A stretch of 64,000 nt of DNA, taken from assembly GCA_948474755.1 (NCBI GenBank), contig CAOLHI010001023.1, forward strand, positions 310,001 to 374,000, in the 5' to 3' direction. Below, piece by piece: positions 19,858 to 28,954 of the stretch; positions within the stretch are counted from its first letter, which is position 1; each line of letters begins with the position of its first letter. The notes beneath the pieces were generated by a model. The model had not been told where the DNA came from. It made no database searches and worked only from the letters and a program-made list of their open reading frames with translations. A program made the position numbers and the translations under genes. The DNA is from Ctenosaura bakeri. Lineage: Eukaryota > Chordata > Lepidosauria > Squamata > Iguanidae.

Positions 19858-20398
19858 TTTTTTTTTATAATTTTATTAAAGTTTCAACAAATAAAACAAT
19901 TATTTCTGCAATGTTTACATGCAATGTTATTTCTTCTTCCTTTCCTTTCTGGATTACAATTATTAATATTTCCTCTATTTATTATACCACATATCGCAAT
20001 AAAACGTTAGTAATCAATAATTCGTTAGTTCCTGCTATATTTCTCTACTTTACTTGTTACATGATATTTCAATGATTATTACCCTGTATAGCAGCTGATA
20101 TGAATTATGTATTGCCTTCCGTCTACACCCAACCCAAATCTGTAACAATCTTCCACTCTTTATTAATGTCTTCATCTGATTTCCCTTTTAGTCTTTGTGT
20201 AAGAATGTCCGCATTTCTATTTTCCATAAAGGTTGTCCACTACTGTTCAATAGTAGGTATAGTTTCATTTTTCCAAAGTTATGCGTACTCAATGCAGGCC
20301 ATCGTCACCATATATAATATTATTCTCCAATATTTCTTGACTGACGTTCCATCTAATATATATGTCATGTTTAACAAGTAAAATTCAGGTATCATTTT
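19858..20398 (-). mobile_element. 5'-truncated L1 LINE with target duplication
   Basis: On the minus strand the segment ends in a poly(A) tail, seen as a T run at 19858-19868. Flanks GATTGGGTATCT (19846-19857) and GATTGGATATCT (20399-20410) match at 11 of 12 positions, fixing both boundaries. From about 20398 to 20130 the minus strand reads like a decayed L1 ORF2 C-terminus (WKNETIPTIEQ, NADILTQRLKGKSDEDINKE, WKIVTDLG). A 3' UTR follows. The superfamily call rests on that end pattern; the duplication is directly visible. Confidence 0.75.
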
Positions 20399-20511
20399 GA
20401 TTGGATATCTTATGTCATTACTTTTCATGTTATGTGTTTATTAACATACAGACTGTGTAACCGTATCATTATGAGATCATCATTATGAGATCACTGTAAC
20501 CCAATGGTTCA

Positions 20512-20635
20512 AAACATTGGTCCTCCAGGTGTTTTGGACTTCAACTCCCAGAACTCCACCCAACTTGCCTAATAGTCAAGAATTCTGGGAGCTAAACTCC
20601 AAAACACCTGGAAGACCAAAGTTTGGGAACAGCTG
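20512..20635. mobile_element. palindromic hAT-type MITE
   Basis: The left end is CAATGGTTCAAAACATTGGT. The right end, read in complement, starts CAGCTGTTCCCAAACTTTGG. The arms share TCCAGGTGTTTTGGA...CCCAGAA and its complement. Flanking 8-mers CTGTAACC (20504-20511) and ATTTAACC (20636-20643) agree at 6 of 8 positions, as expected for an old hAT duplication. Confidence 0.7.
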
Positions 20636-21040
20636 ATTTAACCTGTAACCTTCCATGTATATGTGGTGCTGATAGCAAAAATCTCTAATTGGCCAATTTT
20701 CATTGGCATGGTCCCTGACTAGTGTGTTTTTGTCAACTGTATTTGATTAGTATTCTTTCATTAGCAGAGACTCTGACTGGTGCCTTTTGGTAGTGTTTTC
20801 AAGGGCAATGTGAATGCATTTGGTGTCATTTTGAAATTTTCCATGCTGGATGTTGACTCCACTCTTTTTGGGTTGAGTGGGTATGGGATATGGTAGACCA
20901 GTTGTTCTTACCCTGGGGCCCAGGGACTCTGGGGAAGTCTGCAGAGTCCTCACAGGGGGCTGCTAGACACCAACAGCAGTGGCAGCAACAGAGTTGCAGC
21001 AGATGGGTGTGTGGGTGTCTATGTATGTGTGCAGGCATTG

Positions 21041-21500
21041 AAACTGCTCTCTCATTTGAAAATAAAAGAGTAGTTTGAGCAGGTGTACACATCTGCCACT
21101 GTGTTCCTTTTGTCAGGAATGTGGCAGCAGGGTATGTGGGTGCCAAGGCACACAGCGGCAGGTATATGTGTATGCCCAAACTGTTCCCTTGTTTGTAAAC
21201 AAGGGAACACTTTGGATGCCTGCATCCCCCCTGCTGCCACGTCCCTGATGAAAGGGGCATAGTACCAGATGCGTGTGCATACCCAAACTGCTCCCTCATA
21301 AATTAGGGTGAGGGAGCAGTTTGGGCATTGCACACTCCATCTTGTCACACACACCTCCTGCTGCTACATCCCTGATGAAAGAGACATGATAGCAGGTGAA
21401 TGTGTGCACCCAAACTGCTTCCTTCTTTGCACACACACACACACACACTCTGCCACATTTCTGATGAAAGGGACACAGAAACAGGTTTGTGTGTGCACCC
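21041..21500. repeat. degenerate direct and inverted repeat array
   Basis: Units with CCTGATGAAAGRGRCA, then a GTGTGCACCCAAACTG-type word, start near 21241, 21368 and 21457. An inverted unit precedes them (TTTTGTCAGGAATGTGGCAG at about 21108). Perfect hairpins occur at 21182-21209 (13 nt arms, TGTTCCCTTGTTT) and 21282-21325 (16 nt arms, CCCAAACTGCTCCCTC). A CA tract lies at 21429-21448. Open frames up to 157 codons across it have repeated blocks and are not genes. Confidence 0.7.
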
Positions 21501-21564
21501 AAACTATGACTCTGGAGACCATACTAAGACTCTGGATTTGAATCCTCACTCAGCCATAGAAACC
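21498..21564 (+). mobile_element. SINE, 5' part (split by CR1)
   Basis: AACTATGACTCTGGAGACCA, then GATTTGAATCCTCACTCAGC (B-box region) and CATAGAAACC form the SINE head. It stops at the CR1 junction and continues at 22804. AAACC at 21560-21564 and AACCC at 22804-22808 overlap at the break. Confidence 0.8.
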
Positions 21565-22803
21565 ATAATCACTAAAAGTCAACATGGATTTCTCAAAAAT
21601 AAATCATGTCAGACTAATCTTATCTCTTTTTACGATAGAGTTACAAGCTTGAAAGATGAAAGGAATGTTGTGGAGTGGCACATCTTGATTTCAGTAAGGC
21701 CTTTGACAAAGTTCCCCATGACATTCTTGCAAAGAAGCTAGTAAAATACGGCCTGGCCAGGGCTACTGTTAGGTGGAATTGTAATTGGTTGACCAACTGA
21801 ATCCAAAGGGTGCCCATCAATGATTGCTTTTCATCCTGGAGAGAAGTGACTAGTGGAGTGCCACAGGGTTCTCTCCTGAGCCCAGTGCTATTCAACATCT
21901 TCATCAATGACTTCGATGAAGAGGTAGAGGGCATGCTGATCAAATTTGCAGACAACACCAAATTGGCAGAGGTTGCAATATGCCAGAGTACAAGATCAAA
22001 ATTCAAAGCAACCTTGACAGATTGGAGAGCTGGGCCAAAGCTAATAAAAAGGAATTTCAACAAAGAGAAATGTAAGATCCTGCACTTAGGCAGAACAAAT
22101 GAAATGCACAAATATAGGATGGGGGAGACGTGGCTGGATAACAGCATGTGTGAAAGGGATCAAGGAGTCTTGGTAGATCACAAGCTGAACATGAGTCAGC
22201 AGTATGATGCAGCAGCCAAGAAAGTCAACGTGATTCTTGGTTGCATCAATAGGAAGATGGTGTCTAGATCAAAGGAGGTAATGGTACCACTCTATTCTGC
22301 ATTGATTAGACCTCATTTGAAGATGTGTCCAGTTCTGAGCACCTCAATTCAGGAAGGATATCGACAAGCTGGAGTGTGTCCAGAGGAGGGCGACCAAAAT
22401 AGTGAAGGAAGCCATGCCTTATGAGGAGCGGCTTAGGGAGCTGAGTATGTTTAGTCTGCAGAAGAGAAGGTTAAGAGGGGACATGATAACCATGTTCAAA
22501 TATTTGAAGGGATGTCATGTTGAGGAGGAGCAGGCTTGCTTTCCACTGCTCCAGAGACTAGGACAAGGAGCAATGGAATCAAGCTGCAAGAAAGGAGATT
22601 CCACCTGAACCTCAGGAAGAACTTCTTGATGGTCAGAGCTGCCCGGCAGTGGAATATGCTGCCTCAGAGTGGTGGAATCTCCTTCTTTGGAGGTTTTTAA
22701 GCAGAGGCTGTTGGGAGTGCTCTGATGTGTGTTCCTGCATAGCAGGGGATTCAACTGGATGGCCCCTGGGGTCTCTTCCAACTCTATGATTCTATGATTC
22801 TAT
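21565..22803 (+). mobile_element. CR1 LINE, 5'-truncated, inserted in a SINE
   Basis: The translated relic runs in order: QHGFLKNKSCQTNLISFYD, then DFSKAFDKVPHDILAKKL (about 21690-21745), GVPQGSLLSPVLFNIFINDF (about 21855-21915), KFADNTKLAE (about 21942), ERDQGVLVDHKLNMSQQYDA, LGCINRKMVSRSKEVM, and [19 protein letters not shown] with [20 protein letters not shown] after a frameshift near 22350. It ends in (ATTCTATG)n at about 22785-22803, the CR1 tail. The catalytic YADD-type box reads FADN at 21945-21956, so the second Asp is lost. Stops and frameshifts make it inactive. The single 204-codon frame 21810-22424 is part of it, not a host gene. Confidence 0.92.
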
Positions 22804-22935
22804 AACCCACTGGGTGACCTCAGGCAAGTCACATTCTCCCAGCCTTAGAGAAAGGCAAAGGCAACAATTTTTTCCAAGAAACCCCCCATGATAGGTTTGC
22901 CTTAGGGTCTCCATAAGTCAGTTTTCAAAAGGAAG
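22804..22935 (+). mobile_element. SINE, 3' part (split by CR1)
   Basis: It resumes exactly where the head stopped: AACCCACTGGGTGACCTCAG, GCAAGTCACATTCTCCCAGC, AAAGGCAAAGGCAACAATTT, CATGATAGGTTTGCCTTAGG and GTCTCCATAAGTCAG. Joined order with 21498-21564 matches unsplit copies such as 58035-58226. Confidence 0.85.
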
Positions 22936-22949
22936 AGCCATGATGAGTA

Positions 22950-23130
22950 GAAAGAACTTCTGACTTATGGCAATCTTATCACAGAAGTTTTTTTTTTTTG
23001 CAAGATTTGTCCAGAGGGGGTTTGCCTTTGTCTTCTTCTGTGGCTGAAAGAATGTGACTTGCCCAAGGTCACCCGGTGTTTGAGCAGGGATTTGAATCCT
23101 AGTTTCCAGAAGCCTAGTTTCCTAGTTTCC
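22950..23130 (-). mobile_element. tRNA-derived SINE, minus strand
   Basis: In complement it reads GATTCAAATCCCTGCTCAAA, GGGTGACCTTGGGCAAGTCA, CATTCTTTCAGCCACAG, AAAGGCAAACCCCCTCTGGA and CAAATCTTGC, ending near GCCATAAGTCAGAAGT. It is the same family as the neighbouring split SINE, in opposite orientation, still inside the hAT-like element. Confidence 0.85.
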
Positions 23131-23280
23131 TTAAATCTTGAGTTAAGTCTTGGGGTCCCTGGAAACAAATTATTATTAGAGGGGGGTCCCCAGTAAAGAA
23201 AGGTTTAAGAACCACTGTGGTAGACTTTCTATAGGCATAGCGCAAGTGGACCTCCTTTGCTCAGTGTAATTCATGTACAG

Positions 23281-23409
23281 CAGGGTTGGGCACCTTGGCA
23301 TCCTCAAGATGTTTTGATTCTCATAGACCCCAGCCATCATATTCAAAGATCAGGGGCTCCAGGAATTTTAGTGCAAAACTTCTGAAGGTCACCAGGTTGT
23401 CTATCCTTG
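23281..23409. mobile_element. palindromic MITE, CAGGGTTGGGCA ends
   Basis: The left end CAGGGTTGGGCACCTTGGCA and the right end, in complement CAAGGATAGACAACCTGGTG, match the widespread squamate CAGGGGTGGGCAACC palindrome with hAT-like CAG termini. No clear 8 bp duplication is visible. Confidence 0.6.
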
Positions 23410-24606
23410 GTGTTAATTCTTCCATCAAACCAAAGAAGATGACTTTTATATAAATATTATTAAAATTGTTCTTAGACCAAGGCTGAAATTATGCCTTTCA
23501 CAATCATTATAGTTTATCAGCACAAAGGGAAGAGACAGGTGAAGTTTTCTCCAGACTGAATACAACAGAAAATGGAGGAATTTTACAGACTGTATCATGC
23601 AAATAAAAACTAAGATGCCAATTCAGTTATCATCTACCAATCAACACATTCCTCTTGCCATATGGAGAGATTGTAATGTATTATCTTCACACTCTAATGT
23701 AAATAAAGACTAACTTTGATGGATCCAGAGTCAAATGAATGTGAACACGGTATCCTTTGTCTTTATAAACCAGCTTTTCAAAACATCACACTCCTTCCTC
23801 AAATCATCATGTAACCTAAACACCAGCTGTGACCTTATTATCTGTATTGGTTGCATTATCTTGGAGCAAAGTTTGTCTGTTAACAAGCCCCAAACGAACT
23901 GAACAGGAAAGCAAAGAGAAGGCTGGGGGAGAAAGACGGAAAAATATACTAACCCTTAAGCCAGTTTTGCACATACTACAGCCAAATTTAAATTAGCATT
24001 TAACATTTGAATGTAGACGAGCTAGTACTGTCGGCTGCAAGGGAACATCTGTTAAACAATCAGAGTTAGACTTAATGGGGAACTCAAAGCAATTATCGAA
24101 AGGTTACAAACTAATTACTTTATTATTAAACTAGCCTTTCTATGGTTAATAACAGCAACTGCTTCTCATTTGTTAGACTCTTTCTTTAGTGTGTATCTCT
24201 CTTTCTCTCCCTAGTTATCTTGGAGGTTGGGTCTGCACAAACCACCTTGGATTTCCTTTTGTTATGTTGGCCTAGAATAATTTAACAATCCTGATGAAGA
24301 ATCTGGTGATGCAGCTTGAGATGGATCTCAGGGCCAATGTCCAGAGACACTGAGCAAAGGGGGCTTTAGATTGGCCAGTGACGTCATGGCAAGGAAGAGG
24401 GCCTGTGGCAAACAAGATTAGCATAGGCCAATGTGAGTAAGCCAATGCTCACCACTGCAATTTTTCTTAACCCCCCTCCACTTTTTAATGAACATTTTAT
24501 AGCTGGTAACTTGCCAGCCAGGTTATGGGACAGCCATAGTTACACATATTTCTACTTTTAAAATGCACTTTGCTTTTTCAGAATAAAGCTGTGTTTTTCC
24601 TCCAAG
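23410..24606. other. unassigned DNA containing a candidate conserved element
   Basis: No repeat hallmark is seen. The part at about 23985-24185 is dense in TAAT-type words (AAATTAGCATTTAACATTTG, ACTAATTACTTTATTATTAA) with few decayed-repeat features, and it may be a conserved non-coding element. There is no coding signal. Confidence 0.3.
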
Positions 24607-24645
24607 TGTGTGTGTGTGCGCGCGCGCATGTGTGTGTCTGTATAG
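24607..24645. repeat. (GT)n(GC)n(GT)n microsatellite
   Basis: Alternating GTGTGTGCGCGCGCGCATGTGTGTG, purine-pyrimidine alternating throughout. Confidence 0.85.
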
Positions 24646-24764
24646 AACGTGTGTGTATACTTGTATAGGTATCAGGGCAGTGATAGCAAACTCAGATTTA
24701 CCCCATTTCTGCACTATGACAGTCCATTGCTTAATTTCATTGCAGCTGTGGCAGGGAAAGGAGC

Positions 24765-24983
24765 ATGCCAGGATCGCTCTCCTCCGCACCTCATCAGGTC
24801 ACTGCAGAAGGCATTGTGCCGGCCTTGCCTGTTTTCTTAATGGCTCCCAACAAATACCGCACATGCGCAACACATGAGGACAAGATGGTGGTGGGAGCAT
24901 GATGACATCGTGCAGAAGCGTGACCCACAGAGTGCTTGCATCGTGTCCCAACATCAGGCCAGCCACACTGTGTGGAAAGGGCC
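24765..24983 (+). mobile_element. right part of a subfamily II-like element
   Basis: It ends in CACTGTGTGGAAAGGGCC, like 3685-3699 and the complement of 52206. It contains CACTGCAGAAGGCATTGTG and CpG-rich words. The internal exon-like module is not recognisable and the left boundary is unclear. Confidence 0.45.
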
Positions 24984-25204
24984 TTAGTCCTGTAGTCATA
25001 ATGACACAACAATTTAACTAGGTTTAAAATGAGAAACTGCACATGCTCAGAGTAATGCTGGAGAGTTTGGTTTTTGCCATGATAATCAGAGATATAGAAG
25101 CAGTTGCAAAGCACAGAATGAGAGTGGGAGGAAAGAGAAATGTTAGCTTTGTGCTTCAAAACTGAGACAATAGAACATAGTAATCTAAATGCCTCCAACA
25201 CTTT

Positions 25205-25440
25205 GCTGTCATTGCTATGTGCTTCTGAATCAATTCTGACTTATGGTAACCTTATCACATGGGTTTCTTGGCAAGATTTATTCAAAGGAGGGTTGCTATT
25301 GCCCGTCTTTTAACCTGAGAGAGTATAATTTGTCCAATGGGGTATGACACTGGGTTTCCATGGCTAAGTGAAGATTCAAGCCCTGGTCTTCCAGAGTCCT
25401 AGTGCAACACTAAAACAGCTACACCACACTGGTTCTGGTA
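25205..25440 (-). mobile_element. tRNA-derived SINE, near full length, minus strand
   Basis: In complement it reads ACCAGTGTGGTGTAGCTGTT, ACTAGGACTCTGGAAGACCA, CTTGAATCTTCACTTAGCCA (B-box region), ACCCAGTGTCATACCCCATT, AGGTTAAAAGACGGGCAATA and CCATAAGTCAGAATTG, and ends in a degraded microsatellite. The A and B box regions are both present but mutated. Confidence 0.85.
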
Positions 25441-25726
25441 ACAGCGCCCAACACTATAAAATCATTAGGTCTAAGGTCTCATATTATCTATCCCAAAAAT
25501 ATCAAGCAATTGCAAAGTACCTGAGAATTTACTTTGGTCACATATTCAGGCTATGGAAGCTATACAGTGTCAATATGTTTTTAATTGATGAGTGGGAGTT
25601 GTAGTCCACATGCATCTAGCTTCGACATGACAACTGCTCTTCAACAATTAAGGTTAGAAAGAACTAAAAAAGGCACAGAAGAATGATGCCCAGAATCCCA
25701 CATTGTATTCATAACAATGCAAACAT

Positions 25727-26147
25727 GGCCCTTTCCGAACCTTACCTTCTTCCGGTGCTGGGGCGTGGGGATCGCGCAAGCAGCCTCTGGTGAGAGACTT
25801 TCACATCTGGGGTCCTTTGGCTCTGCACGAGCTGTCTGCTCACGTGAGAGCCCCGCCTCTTCCTTCTGCAGTGCAGCCTAGGAATTTCCCAGGCTGCACT
25901 GGGGCAGGAAGCACGACTGGTGCGGCTCCAGTGGCTCCACACACCAGGTAAGTGTGCACAGGGCCTGGGAGCAATGTGCGATCGTGCACCATTATCAGCT
26001 TCCAGCCAAAAATGAAAAGGTGTGTGATTGGTGCCTGCTGGCCCCTGGAGCATCGCACGATTGTGAGTGCGTCATGCAGATCGCTCCTCACAATCGCACG
26101 ATGCTCCAGGTGCCCTTTTGCATGGAAAATGCCATGCAAAAAGGGCC
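25727..26147 (+). mobile_element. ~421 bp exon-module MITE, best-preserved copy
   Basis: Bounded by GGCCCTTTCCGAACCTTACC and CCATGCAAAAAGGGCC. Reading in: a terminal minus-strand donor-like CCGGAAGAAGGTAAGG, a GC-rich segment, an acceptor-like CGCCTCTTCCTTCTGCAG ending at 25871, 76 nt (25872-25947) containing the palindrome-like GCAGCCTAGG...CCCAGGCTGC, and a donor ACCAG/GTAAGTG at 25948. Near the right end is a stem, CTGGAGCATCGCACGATTGT against ACAATCGCACGATGCTCCAG. Relatives are at 8895, 12038, 18580, 55172 and 57591. There is no transposase. It would be mobilised, if at all, by an unidentified partner. Confidence 0.85.
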
Positions 26148-26600
26148 ATAGTTACAAATGAGCCAAGACATCAACTTCTGGAATGCACCTCAAACTTGAG
26201 GGAGCTATTCTGTGTTACTGAGATATGTAGCATGGTTGAGTGATTGATACAGCAAGCCCTCAGAATGATATGGCAAAAGCTCTCCCACCAATGAGCTGCA
26301 GTGTGATAACTAGATCAGCAAATAGATTTAGACTGGTGGGACTGCTGGTGCTAGATTGGCAGAAAGAAGTGCACCCCATATTCTAGGACTGAAGAACTGG
26401 GTAGACTTGTTTCATTGGTTGGAGAGCTTTACTTTGCATGCTAAGACCTAATTTGCAGAGAGAGTGTGAGGGAGATAGTGATGAAGCTGAGTCTGAAGAA
26501 CACAAGCTTTCAATATGAGCTCCTAGACCTTCTGTCATTGTGTGATATTCACAGAGTATGTACAGTTATTTTTAGCAGAATAAGGATCATGTTTAATTTA
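26148..26600. other. unassigned DNA
   Basis: Nothing recognised. Confidence 0.4.
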
Positions 26601-27201
26601 CAGTCAACCCTCGAAACTTGTGGGTTTGACTTTCATGGATTTGATTATTTGCAAGCTTCTTCAATCCTTCTCCCCTCACTTCAGGTGCCTCTTTTCCAGG
26701 GGAACCTTCCCTCTCAGCAGCTCTGATCAGACCATAGAGACCTTTAAAAGCCCACCTCTGGTTCTCCTCTTTCTCCGCCAGTAGCTGCCAAGCCAGCTAA
26801 AGGCAGCTCACAGCCCAATTTCTCAGCACCATAAACCATCTCCTGATGCCTCTCCCCACACCTGAGGAAGGAGATGGGCAAGAGAGAGGAGGTATAGGGC
26901 CACCATACTGACCCTCTCTTCCCACTCCTTTCCCTGACTTGGGCCATTTCTGTATGAGTCTGTTATAGCGTGATGATTCCACTTTCAACCTCCTATGGAA
27001 TCCTGGGGTTTGCAGTTTCGGGAGGGGTCAGTCAGCCCCTCCCCAAACTGCAAACCCCAGGTCCATAGGAGGTTGAAAGTGGAATCATGTCGAGGTGCCC
27101 TTCCCACAGGCACACAAACACACACATTTGGATATTTGTGATTTTCCTACTTTTGCAGGGCTCCTGCACCCCTAACTCTAATGAATGTGGAGGGCTGAGT
27201 G
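26601..27201. mobile_element. mariner/Tigger-like non-autonomous element with TA duplication
   Basis: TA flanks both ends (26599-26600, 27202-27203). The left terminus is CAGTCAACCCTCGAAACTTG and the right terminus in complement is CACTCAGCCCTCCACATTCA, giving imperfect terminal inverted repeats with the CAGTC(A/G)(A/G)CCCTC signature of Tc1/mariner-type Tigger elements. No transposase is visible. A separate palindromic MITE occupies 26942-27109 inside it. Confidence 0.7.
26942..27109. mobile_element. GGCCATTTC MITE nested in a mariner-like element
   Basis: The left arm GGCCATTTCTGTATGAGTCT, with CCACTTTCAACCTCC and GGGGTTTGCAGTTT, mirrors the right arm AAACTGCAAACCCC and GGAGGTTGAAAGTGGAATCA. 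The right terminus is decayed. It is a shortened member of the ~200 bp family. Confidence 0.75.
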
Positions 27202-28357
27202 TACTTTTTAATGTGTTACTGGACCACCCTTGCCTCCTTAAAGGTCTTGATGTTCTAGTAGGAGAATTTTTAAAAAAATGACAACAGAGGCTCTCCTATT
27301 CCTTGGTCCAATCTTCATCTAAGATATTCCATACCAATGACTCTTTCTAATTCTAATGGCTCTTTCTTACCAATTGCTGATTCTATTCTATTAGCATCTA
27401 CTCTCTGCACCATCTCTCCCCCTCCTCCCCACATATCCTGGTTTTTTTTCCCCTGGATCTGCTTCAGTCACCCACAGAGAGGAGACAGCCCATTCATATT
27501 TCACTGGGGCATAGCAAATTGACATTAACACCAAGGCCTATGTAACCTTCGAATCACCACGCAAATCTCACACAAGCTGTCAAATCCTTGGCCTCATGAA
27601 TGTAATTCCTGTTGCCTACTCTGATTCTGTGTGAAGCTCTGGTGCCCTCCGAGTGATAAATAAAAATTCTCTATTACCAAAACAACCACTGCACCTTGTA
27701 TGCTGAATACATTCATTTGAAAACAGGAGACAATATGATAGTTCTGTTCCCGCAAGGGGTCTGTTTTCCCCATTTTGAACATAGCTGTATTTTGATCCTT
27801 GCCCACAGGGCATCCAAAGATTGGCACCTGTCCAGCTGCCTCCTGGATCAGAGGCTTGTGTGAGAGAAAGAAAACCTGGGAACTGAGGATGGTTACTAAT
27901 TCTCCTCTCTCTGCTTCAGAGAAAGGAGCTTGCCTCTCCAGCATGTACAGATGAAGGCTGCCTTCCTCAGGCTGCATATTTGCAATGTACACATCAAGCT
28001 CAGTGTGATAATAGACTTTTTTTTTGCCTTACTGTATCTCTTCAGTATGTTGTTCCAGCACTTCTCCAATTATTGCTGTATATTCATTTTGATTAGACAG
28101 GAGGCTGCTCTGCTGGTCTTGATTTCCTGCCAGTACAATCAAGCGGAAACCATGAGTATGAAAAGAAATGTCACTTTCAGAATCTCAATGACGACCCTCT
28201 TATGTGCCTACTCATCCCTGTTTGGGTATGTATCTCTCGTAAAATGCTGGCCTTATTTTGTCTTTCAGGGAGACGGTGGCAGTGGTTATTAATGAACCCT
28301 TCATGAGAACTAGATTTGGGCAGGGGTGAATTTTTTTTTTCTTTTTCATTTTCCAGG
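27202..28357. other. unassigned DNA
   Basis: The minus strand at 27992-27594 is open for 132 codons, the longest unexplained frame here, but I recognise no domain and see no supporting splice, codon or repeat-internal signal. Confidence 0.35.
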
Positions 28358-28950
28358 ATATAGAATAATAAACTCTTGGAAGGGATTGCAAGAATCATCT
28401 AGTCGAATCCATGCTGGAATACACAGCTAAAACTGTATTTAAAAACTTCCAGAAAAGGAGACTCTATCTCACTCCAAGGCAGTTTGTTCCACTGTTGAAC
28501 AGTTCTTACAGTCAAGAAGTGTTTAGGTGGAATTTGTTTCTTGTAATTTGAATCTACTGGCTTGTATTCTAATATCTGGAGCAGCAGAAAACAAGCTTGC
28601 TCCATTTTCTATATGACATCCCTTCATTTATTTCAATATAGCCATTATCGTTGTTTTTGTTATTGTGTTCCTTTAAGTCATTTCAGATTTATGGTGACCC
28701 TAACGCAAATCTATCACTGGGGTTTCTGGGGCTGAGAGTGTGTGATGCTCCCAAGATTACCCAGTGGATTTCCATGGCTGAGTGGGGAACTGCACTGTCA
28801 TTCCCATATCAGCTTTCAATATTCTTATGTCCAAGCTAAACACTCCCAGCTCCCTATGCTGTCTTCATGAGACTTGGTTTCCAAATCTTTTACCATCTTG
28901 ATCACTCCCTGAAAATATTCCAGCTTATCAGTATCTTCCTTTTTTGTGAA
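28358..28950 (-). mobile_element. CR1 LINE 3' end, minus strand, split by a SINE
   Basis: The right part in coordinate order (28823-28950) and the left part (28358-28639) together read, on the minus strand, as a CR1 C-terminus and 3' end. Visible blocks are the LEYKP..NYKKQIPPKHFL region and VRTVQQWNKLPWSEIESPFL (from about 28605 to 28430), then the CR1-end word TCTAGTCGAATCCATGCTGG seen on the plus strand at 28398-28417. In between sits a 174 bp SINE flanked by TTTCAATAT. It is 5'-truncated and inactive. Confidence 0.85.
28640..28813 (-). mobile_element. tRNA-derived SINE inserted in CR1 with exact 9 bp duplication
   Basis: TTTCAATAT occurs at 28631-28639 and again at 28814-28822. Between them the minus strand carries SINE words: CTCAGCCATGGAAATCCACT, GGGTAATCTTGGGAGCATCA, CACTCTCAGCCCCAGAAACC and CCATAAATCTGAAATGACTT, then a tail seen as TTGTTTTTGTTATTG. 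The 5' A-box part is missing. The duplication fixes the boundaries and shows the SINE arrived after CR1. Confidence 0.9.
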
Positions 28951-28954
28951 TATT

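Larger units (their letters stand above)
20899..23217. mobile_element. hAT-like element with exact 8 bp target duplication and nested insertions
   Basis: TGGTAGAC occurs exactly on both flanks (20891-20898 and 23218-23225). The ends are CAGTTGTTCTTACCCTGGGG and, in complement at the right, CAGTGGTTCTTAAACC, giving hAT-like CAG(T/G) terminal repeats. The right side also keeps GGGGTCCCTGGAAAC. No hAT transposase is visible; the element's own sequence is about 20899-21500 plus 23130-23217. In between lie a repeat array, a SINE split by CR1, and a second SINE. Because those insertions sit inside the duplicated target, the hAT insertion is the oldest event. Confidence 0.8.

Noticed and set aside
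20826..21299. 157-codon minus-strand frame with His/Cys-rich repeats
   Set aside because: The repeats come from the degenerate array at 21041-21500 inside the hAT-like element, not from a zinc-binding protein.
21241..21500. CRISPR-like array
   Set aside because: Repeat units are few, degenerate, of unequal spacing and partly inverted; the surrounding DNA is vertebrate.
21810..22424. 204-codon plus-strand frame as a host gene
   Set aside because: It is the CR1 reverse transcriptase with a mutated catalytic box, a frameshift near 22350 and a CR1 tail downstream.
27594..27992. 132-codon minus-strand frame as a novel gene
   Set aside because: No domain, no codon or splice evidence, and this length is within chance expectation over 64 kb and six frames.
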